DNA of 20,073 nt, taken from assembly GCA_005793785.1 (NCBI GenBank), contig SXPW01000003.1:1-20073 (forward strand). Reading direction: 5' to 3'. The stretch comes from Actinomycetota bacterium (GTDB lineage: Bacteria; Actinomycetota; Acidimicrobiia; Acidimicrobiales; Ilumatobacteraceae). This document shows positions 15,466-20,073 of this stretch, one piece after another. Both the position numbers and the translations under genes were made by a program. Each line of letters begins with the position of its first letter. Position 1 is the first letter of the stretch. The notes beneath the pieces were generated by a model. That model did not search any database. It saw only the letters and a list, made by a program, of their open reading frames with translations, and was not told the DNA's origin.

Positions 15466-16359
15466 TTACGGGGCAACGACGCTGCCCGCCAGCGGGTCCC
15501 AACGGCCGTAGCGCGACGCCACGGTGATCGTTGCGTCGGCCAGCGTGCCAAGAAGCAGGAACTCGCCCGGAGTCTCGGCAAGATTCGCCGACACGCTCTC
15601 GGATACCGCGGTGAAGGGGCGAATGAAGATGACATGCCAACCGAACGAGGTTTTCACCGGCTTGGTCGGCACTCCGGTTCGGGCGGCGAGGGCACCAGCC
15701 ACGAAATCTCGATCGAAGCCCGCCTGCCATTCGTTGATTCCGATGCAGTCACCGTTTTGACCGGTGAGGGCTCCGCCGGACTCCTTCGCGTTCGGTTCGG
15801 TCGAGTACTCACCCGCGATGGCGGCGAATTCGTCATCGGTCGGAGCATCACCCAGGGCCGCACGTGCGGCGGTTGCGGTCGCCTCGTCCTCCACCACCAA
15901 GTGACTCACGCACAGCATGCCCAGCGACTTCGGATTTTCGTTGTAGCGCTCGGCGATGTCCTGCGGGCTGGGTGACTTCACCCGTGCCAAGACGGCCATT
16001 GCGGCATTCAATCGCACGATGAGATCCCGCAACGTGTCGGGAACGCCTTCGACTCCCTGTTCATTGAGTTGATCGCGTACCGCTGCGAGATCGGCATCGG
16101 TCACGGTCTCACCGGCTTGGACGAGCACCTGGTTGGTTGCCTCGGCGCGAATGAGGGACGTCAACAGGCTGCGCACGGTCTCGGCATCGGCAACACCGTT
16201 GACGATTTGAGCCTCTCCGACGGCCGCGAAGTCGGTGACCGTCTGCTCGAGGTCGGCGGTTCGGATGCCCGCTCCGTTGATCGTGGCGGCGTCGTCGGTG
16301 GAGGCACAGGCCCCGAGTGCCATCGTGGCAACGACGATCGAAATCAGTCGGCGGGGCAC
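15466..16359 (-). CDS. PpiC/SurA-like peptidyl-prolyl isomerase lipoprotein
   Basis: The 297-aa protein begins with a basic, hydrophobic signal and a lipobox LGAC (15-18), so it should be lipid-anchored at Cys18 on the outer face of the membrane. Residues 25-140 resemble a SurA-type chaperone N-domain ('INGAGIRTADLEQ…'). Residues 148-249 are a parvulin (PPIC-type) domain, with 'CVSHLVVEDEATATAARAAL', 'FAAIAGEYSTEPNAKESGGALTG' and the closing 'TSFGWHVIFIRPF'. It probably helps fold secreted proteins. It starts at a GTG with AGGGTGA upstream and lies 9 bp after mfd. It takes the place of the lipoprotein gene lpqU in mycobacteria, but is a different family. Isomerase activity is not certain. Confidence 0.85.
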   Translation of the reverse strand: MPRRLISIVVATMALGACASTDDAATINGAGIRTADLEQTVTDFAAVGEAQIVNGVADAETVRSLLTSLIRAEATNQVLVQAGETVTDADLAAVRDQLNEQGVEGVPDTLRDLIVRLNAAMAVLARVKSPSPQDIAERYNENPKSLGMLCVSHLVVEDEATATAARAALGDAPTDDEFAAIAGEYSTEPNAKESGGALTGQNGDCIGINEWQAGFDRDFVAGALAARTGVPTKPVKTSFGWHVIFIRPFTAVSESVSANLAETPGEFLLLGTLADATITVASRYGRWDPLAGSVVAP

Positions 16360-16368
16360 CGCTTCACC

Positions 16369-19300
16369 CTAGTTGTCGGCGAAGACCAGTGGTACGACGC
16401 GCAGCAGGAAATCGACCGCACTCTCATCAGTCGGCACCGTCATCCGGAGCGTGAGCGCGTCGCGATCGTAACTACTCCTCGTTGCAACGCCGTCGAGACG
16501 ACGCTCGTTTCCCTTGTCGAAGCGAACGGGGAACAAACGCACGTTGGCGTCCTGTACCACTACGCGCGTCAAACCGGCGCGGTGGCACGCGACGCGGAGA
16601 TTCCCGATCCGAAGCAACGCCTCTGCTTGGGCGGGTAACGGCCCGAATCGATCGATCCACTCCTCCCGCAAGGCAACGAGGTCCGCATCGTCGGTGACGA
16701 ATGCAAGTTTGCGATAGGCATCGAGCCGCAATTCCTCCGAATCCACGTAGTCGTGCGGCAGGAATGCATCGACCACCATGTCGATCTTCAGCTCGAGCGG
16801 AGTTGCGGGTGTCTCGCCCTTCATGTCCGCCACTGCTTCGCTCACCATCTGGCAGTAGAGGTCGTAACCGACGGCGGTGATTCGCCCACTCTGCTGTTCA
16901 CCGAGCAGACTTCCCGCCCCGCGTAGTTCCAGATCGCGTCGGGCAATCTTGTATCCGCTGCCGAGGTCCGTGGCCTCGCCAATCGTCTTCAAGCGTTCGT
17001 ATGCGATTTCCGTCAGCACCTGATCTCGCGGATGGAAGAGGAACGCGTACGCCTGTTGGCCTGCGCGTCCGACGCGACCGCGCAGTTGGTGTAACTGGCC
17101 GAGACCCAGGCGTTGAGCGTCTTCCACCACCAGGGTGTTGACCGCCGGCATGTCGATGCCGCTCTCGATGATGGTGGTGCACACGAGAACGTCGAACTTG
17201 CCGTTCCAAAAATCGATGACGGTTCGCTCGAGCAACGTCTCATCCATCTGACCGTGGGCGAAGGTGATTCGGGCTTCCGGAACGAGTCGGCGCAACTCCT
17301 CGGCGCGTTCTTCGATGGTTTCCACTCGGTTGTGCACCCAGAACACCTGGCCTTCGCGCAACAACTCACGACGTATCGCCTCGGCTGCGACTCGGTTGTC
17401 GTACGCGGTGACGTAGGTACGGATCGGTTGTCGGTCGGCGGGCGGGGTATTGAGTAGCGACATGTCGCGAATTCCAACCAGGCTCATCTCCAGGGTCCGT
17501 GGAATCGGGGTCGCCGAGAGCGTGAGGACGTCCACGTTGGTGCGCAACATCTTGATGGACTCCTTGTGTTGCACTCCGAATCGCTGTTCTTCATCCACCA
17601 CCAGGAGCCCGAGGTTCTTGAAACGAATGTGCTCCTGCAACAACCGGTGGGTGCCGATGACGATGTCGACTTCACCAGTCGCCAAGCCTGCGACGATCCG
17701 TTTGGCCTTGGCGGGAGGGACGAACCGGGACAACATCTCGACTTTGATCGGGTAGGGCTTGAATCGTTCCGAAAACGTCCCCATGTGTTGTGATGCCAAC
17801 AACGTCGTCGGGACGAGTACTGCAGCCTGCTTGCCGTCCTGAACGCACTTGAATGCCGCTCGAATCGCCACCTCCGTCTTTCCGAATCCCACGTCGCCGC
17901 ACACCAAACGATCCATCGGACTTGCGCGTTCCATGTCGCTCTTCACGGCACCGATCGCCTCCAACTGGTCGGGTGTCTCCACGTAGGGGAAAGCGGCCTC
18001 CATCTCGGCCTGCCACGGAGTATCCGGCGCAAAGGCGTGTCCGGTGGTGTGCAATCGCCGCTGGTACAACACGACGAGCTCCTGGGCGATGACCCGCAGT
18101 TCGTTGCGGACGCGTTGCTTGGTGCGCGCGAAGTCGGCGCCACCCATGCGATTGAGGGGAGGAGCATCGCCACCCACGTATTGGCGAACGAAGTCGATCT
18201 GATCGCTGAGGACGAAGAGGTTGCCGTCCGCGTAGCGCAGTTGGAGGAAGTCGCGTTCGACTCCGTCGAGCTTGCGACGTGCCATCCCTTCGAACACTCC
18301 GATGCCGTGCACGTCGTGCACGATGTGGTCACCAGCCTTCAGATCCTCGAACATCGTCGAGGTGCCTCGTCGTCGTGCACGTCGACGGCGGGTTACGCGA
18401 CGCCCGGTGATCTCGGCTTCGGTGGCCACCATGACGTGGGCGGTGGGCAGTACGAAACCGTCGTGCAGTGCCCCAATGACCACCGTGACGACATCGGGTG
18501 GGTCGTCGCCGTGGACGACGTCCCCGACCACGACAGGCACGCCATGGGACGACAGTTCGTGGCGTACGCGATTTGCCGACTCGACGCTGTCGTATGCCAA
18601 GACCACGCGGTAGTCGAGCTTCAATTGGTCACGCAGGCGCTCCGCCAGTCGTTCCGTCGTGGTTGCGGGCGAACCCCAGCGACCCGCCACCACGTTGACG
18701 GCTCCCTCGGTGGGATCGCCCAGTCCCGGCGACGCAATCGACAGCACCAGGGGAGTCGCGGTTCGCGACAGCATCGTGTCGACGTCGAGATGCAGTCGAG
18801 GCATGTCGGGACTCAGGGGGAAACTCCAGGTGGATGCGAGCGCTTCTGCGACCGCAAGTTCCTCTCGCGCCAGTTCGTTCGCTCGCGAGCGGAGGTACGC
18901 CGGATCGCACACCACGAGACCGGACCGCTCCGGCAATACATCGAGCAGTGTCGAGTCGTCGTCGACCAACCACGCCAACCAGTTCTCCATGCCGTCGAAC
19001 TCGTCTCGCTGGGCGATACGTTCCCACTGTTCACGGCCCCACGGCTCGCTCGCGGCGAGTCGCTCGGCGCGTCGCACGATGTCGTCGTCGATGACCAATT
19101 CGCGGGCGGGATACAGCACGACCGCATTCAGTTCCTCGGTGCTTCGTTGGTCTGCAACGGAGAATCGGCTGATTCGTTCGATTTCGTCGCCCCACAACTC
19201 CAGCCGAATCGGAGCATCGTCGGTGGAATTGAACACGTCGAAAATTGCACCGCGGCGAGCGAATTCACCGCGGTGTTCTACGAGTTGTTCGCGTGCGTAT

Positions 19301-19797
19301 CCCCAGTCGACGAGTGTTGCGGCGACCGAGTCGAGTTCGATCGTGTCCCCGCGTGCGATCACCAACGGTTGAAACGTGAGCGCCGTCGGACTGAGTCGTT
19401 GCAATAGCGCACGGATCGACGCAACGATGATGCCCGGCGAACCGTCGCTGGTTCCATCGACACCGCGGATTCGTGCCAGCAACCTCATTCGTTCGCCCAT
19501 CGTCTCGATGCCCGGGCTCACCCGTTCGAACGGCAAGGTCTCCCACGCAGGAAGAAGCGACACATCGGAATCACTGAACATGCGCAGGTCGTCGTACAAC
19601 ACCTGTGCCTGCGACGTCGTCGGCGTCGCCACCACCAGCAGATCCTTGGGTCGAGTTCGTGCCAAGGCGGCCAACATGATCGGTCGGATCTGGTCGGCCC
19701 ACGCGACGACCGCGCCGTTCGGTAATCCGATTCCCACGGAGCGACCGTGACTCGCGGCGATTTCGGCGAGCGCGTAGAGCGGCGACTGGTGCTTCAC
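16369..19797 (-). CDS. mfd: Transcription-repair coupling factor Mfd
   Basis: The 1142-aa ATPase releases RNA polymerase stalled at DNA damage and recruits UvrA. Domain order is the UvrB-like N-terminus (about 1-330), an Arg-rich linker (about 465-478), the CarD-like RNA-polymerase-interaction domain (485-545, 'DLKAGDHIVHDVHGIGVFEG'), the RecG-type translocase with Walker A GDVGFGKT (634-641), DEEQ box (735-738), SATPIPRT (761-768) and QLRGRVGR (904-911), and the C-terminal TRCF domain (about 1000-1100). Length is normal. It starts at a GTG 15 bp after pth with no clear Shine-Dalgarno; no in-frame start exists further upstream. The gene looks intact. Confidence 0.97.
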   Translation of the reverse strand: MKHQSPLYALAEIAASHGRSVGIGLPNGAVVAWADQIRPIMLAALARTRPKDLLVVATPTTSQAQVLYDDLRMFSDSDVSLLPAWETLPFERVSPGIETMGERMRLLARIRGVDGTSDGSPGIIVASIRALLQRLSPTALTFQPLVIARGDTIELDSVAATLVDWGYAREQLVEHRGEFARRGAIFDVFNSTDDAPIRLELWGDEIERISRFSVADQRSTEELNAVVLYPARELVIDDDIVRRAERLAASEPWGREQWERIAQRDEFDGMENWLAWLVDDDSTLLDVLPERSGLVVCDPAYLRSRANELAREELAVAEALASTWSFPLSPDMPRLHLDVDTMLSRTATPLVLSIASPGLGDPTEGAVNVVAGRWGSPATTTERLAERLRDQLKLDYRVVLAYDSVESANRVRHELSSHGVPVVVGDVVHGDDPPDVVTVVIGALHDGFVLPTAHVMVATEAEITGRRVTRRRRARRRGTSTMFEDLKAGDHIVHDVHGIGVFEGMARRKLDGVERDFLQLRYADGNLFVLSDQIDFVRQYVGGDAPPLNRMGGADFARTKQRVRNELRVIAQELVVLYQRRLHTTGHAFAPDTPWQAEMEAAFPYVETPDQLEAIGAVKSDMERASPMDRLVCGDVGFGKTEVAIRAAFKCVQDGKQAAVLVPTTLLASQHMGTFSERFKPYPIKVEMLSRFVPPAKAKRIVAGLATGEVDIVIGTHRLLQEHIRFKNLGLLVVDEEQRFGVQHKESIKMLRTNVDVLTLSATPIPRTLEMSLVGIRDMSLLNTPPADRQPIRTYVTAYDNRVAAEAIRRELLREGQVFWVHNRVETIEERAEELRRLVPEARITFAHGQMDETLLERTVIDFWNGKFDVLVCTTIIESGIDMPAVNTLVVEDAQRLGLGQLHQLRGRVGRAGQQAYAFLFHPRDQVLTEIAYERLKTIGEATDLGSGYKIARRDLELRGAGSLLGEQQSGRITAVGYDLYCQMVSEAVADMKGETPATPLELKIDMVVDAFLPHDYVDSEELRLDAYRKLAFVTDDADLVALREEWIDRFGPLPAQAEALLRIGNLRVACHRAGLTRVVVQDANVRLFPVRFDKGNERRLDGVATRSSYDRDALTLRMTVPTDESAVDFLLRVVPLVFADN

Positions 19798-19812
19798 GAC
19801 GTCTTGGGCCGA

Positions 19813-20073
19813 CTATTCGGCGTTGGTCTGCTGCATCGCGGTGTCTGCACCGTGTTTCAGGATCAGTTCGACCGCATCGGATGCCCGCTGAACCGCAACA
19901 TCGAGCAGATTCCGTTCGGCGGCGGGGATTCGACCCAGGACGTGGTCGCCGCCACGTTCCTTGCTCGGCGGTTTGCCGACACCGATTCGCACACGCACGA
20001 AGTCCTGGGACGACAGGTGTTGGGTGATGGAACGCAATCCGTTGTGTCCGGCAAGTCCACCCCCGACCTTGAC
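19813..20073 (-). CDS. pth: Peptidyl-tRNA hydrolase, C-terminal part
   Basis: The 86 residues before a TAG stop match the C-terminal half of bacterial Pth, which frees tRNAs from prematurely released peptidyl-tRNA. 'KVGGGLAGHNGLRSI' is the conserved loop with the Asn-Gly pair that binds tRNA, followed by 'VRVRIGVGKP' and 'HVLGRIPAAER'. The N-terminus and catalytic His lie beyond the right edge of the window. The gene precedes mfd by 15 bp, as in many actinobacteria and firmicutes. Confidence 0.95.
   Translation of the reverse strand, partial: VKVGGGLAGHNGLRSITQHLSSQDFVRVRIGVGKPPSKERGGDHVLGRIPAAERNLLDVAVQRASDAVELILKHGADTAMQQTNAE

Noticed and set aside
18037..19407. A 456-codon + strand open frame inside mfd
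   Set aside because: Antisense shadow of a full-length, motif-complete Mfd.
1..20073. CRISPR arrays, insertion sequences, tRNA or rRNA genes, prophage genes
   Set aside because: No tandem direct repeats with spacers, transposase motifs, cloverleaf-like segments or rRNA-like stretches were seen; the window is almost fully covered by protein genes.

Overview
The window looks like a chromosomal piece of a high-GC actinobacterium. The gene run pth – mfd – PPIase-type lipoprotein – mazG – eno – ftsB/divIC matches the conserved actinobacterial neighbourhood, in which mycobacteria carry pth, mfd, mazG, lpqU, eno and ftsB. Reading frames are dense, many starts are GTG, and spacing is very tight. A marine or freshwater Acidimicrobiia-type lineage is a reasonable guess, but this is inference. 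Apart from a fragment of an NlpC/P60 peptidase on the + strand at the left edge (1-219), every gene lies on the minus strand. No stretch longer than about 90 bp lacks a gene.

Right part, 20073 down to 12211 (housekeeping): the C-terminal part of peptidyl-tRNA hydrolase (pth); transcription-repair coupling factor (mfd); a secreted SurA/PrsA-like parvulin lipoprotein; a tetrapyrrole-methylase/MazG fusion; enolase (eno); and an FtsB/DivIC-type septum protein. Intergenic gaps are 6-48 bp, so this could be one or a few transcripts.

Left part, 12121 down to 263 (accessory): an eleven-gene minus-strand block. In transcription order it holds an orphan molybdenum hydroxylase large subunit (coxL-like 2); a DrrA-like ABC ATPase and two ABC-2 permeases; coxS, coxL and coxM in the S-L-M order; a MoxR-type ATPase (coxD); a VWA protein (coxE); and an XdhC/CoxI maturation protein split into two genes, N-domain then C-domain. 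Both large subunits carry the active-site motif AYRGAGR (form II, 'CODH-like') and not the AYxCSFR motif of bona fide CO dehydrogenases. The Cu-binding cysteine is therefore absent and the true substrate is unknown. Genes within the block are joined by ATGA overlaps (coxL/coxM, coxD/coxE, permease/permease) or by gaps of only a few bases. Larger gaps precede coxL2 (89 bp), coxS (90 bp, with a plausible promoter and a 5' hairpin) and coxD (62 bp).

Functional picture: CoxS (2x[2Fe-2S]), CoxM (FAD) and CoxL (Mo-MCD) would form the (LMS)2 hydroxylase. CoxD, CoxE and the XdhC pair would mature the Mo centre. The second large subunit has no S or M partners of its own and may share them. The embedded ABC-2 exporter is the least expected element and links the enzyme(s) to transport of an unknown compound.
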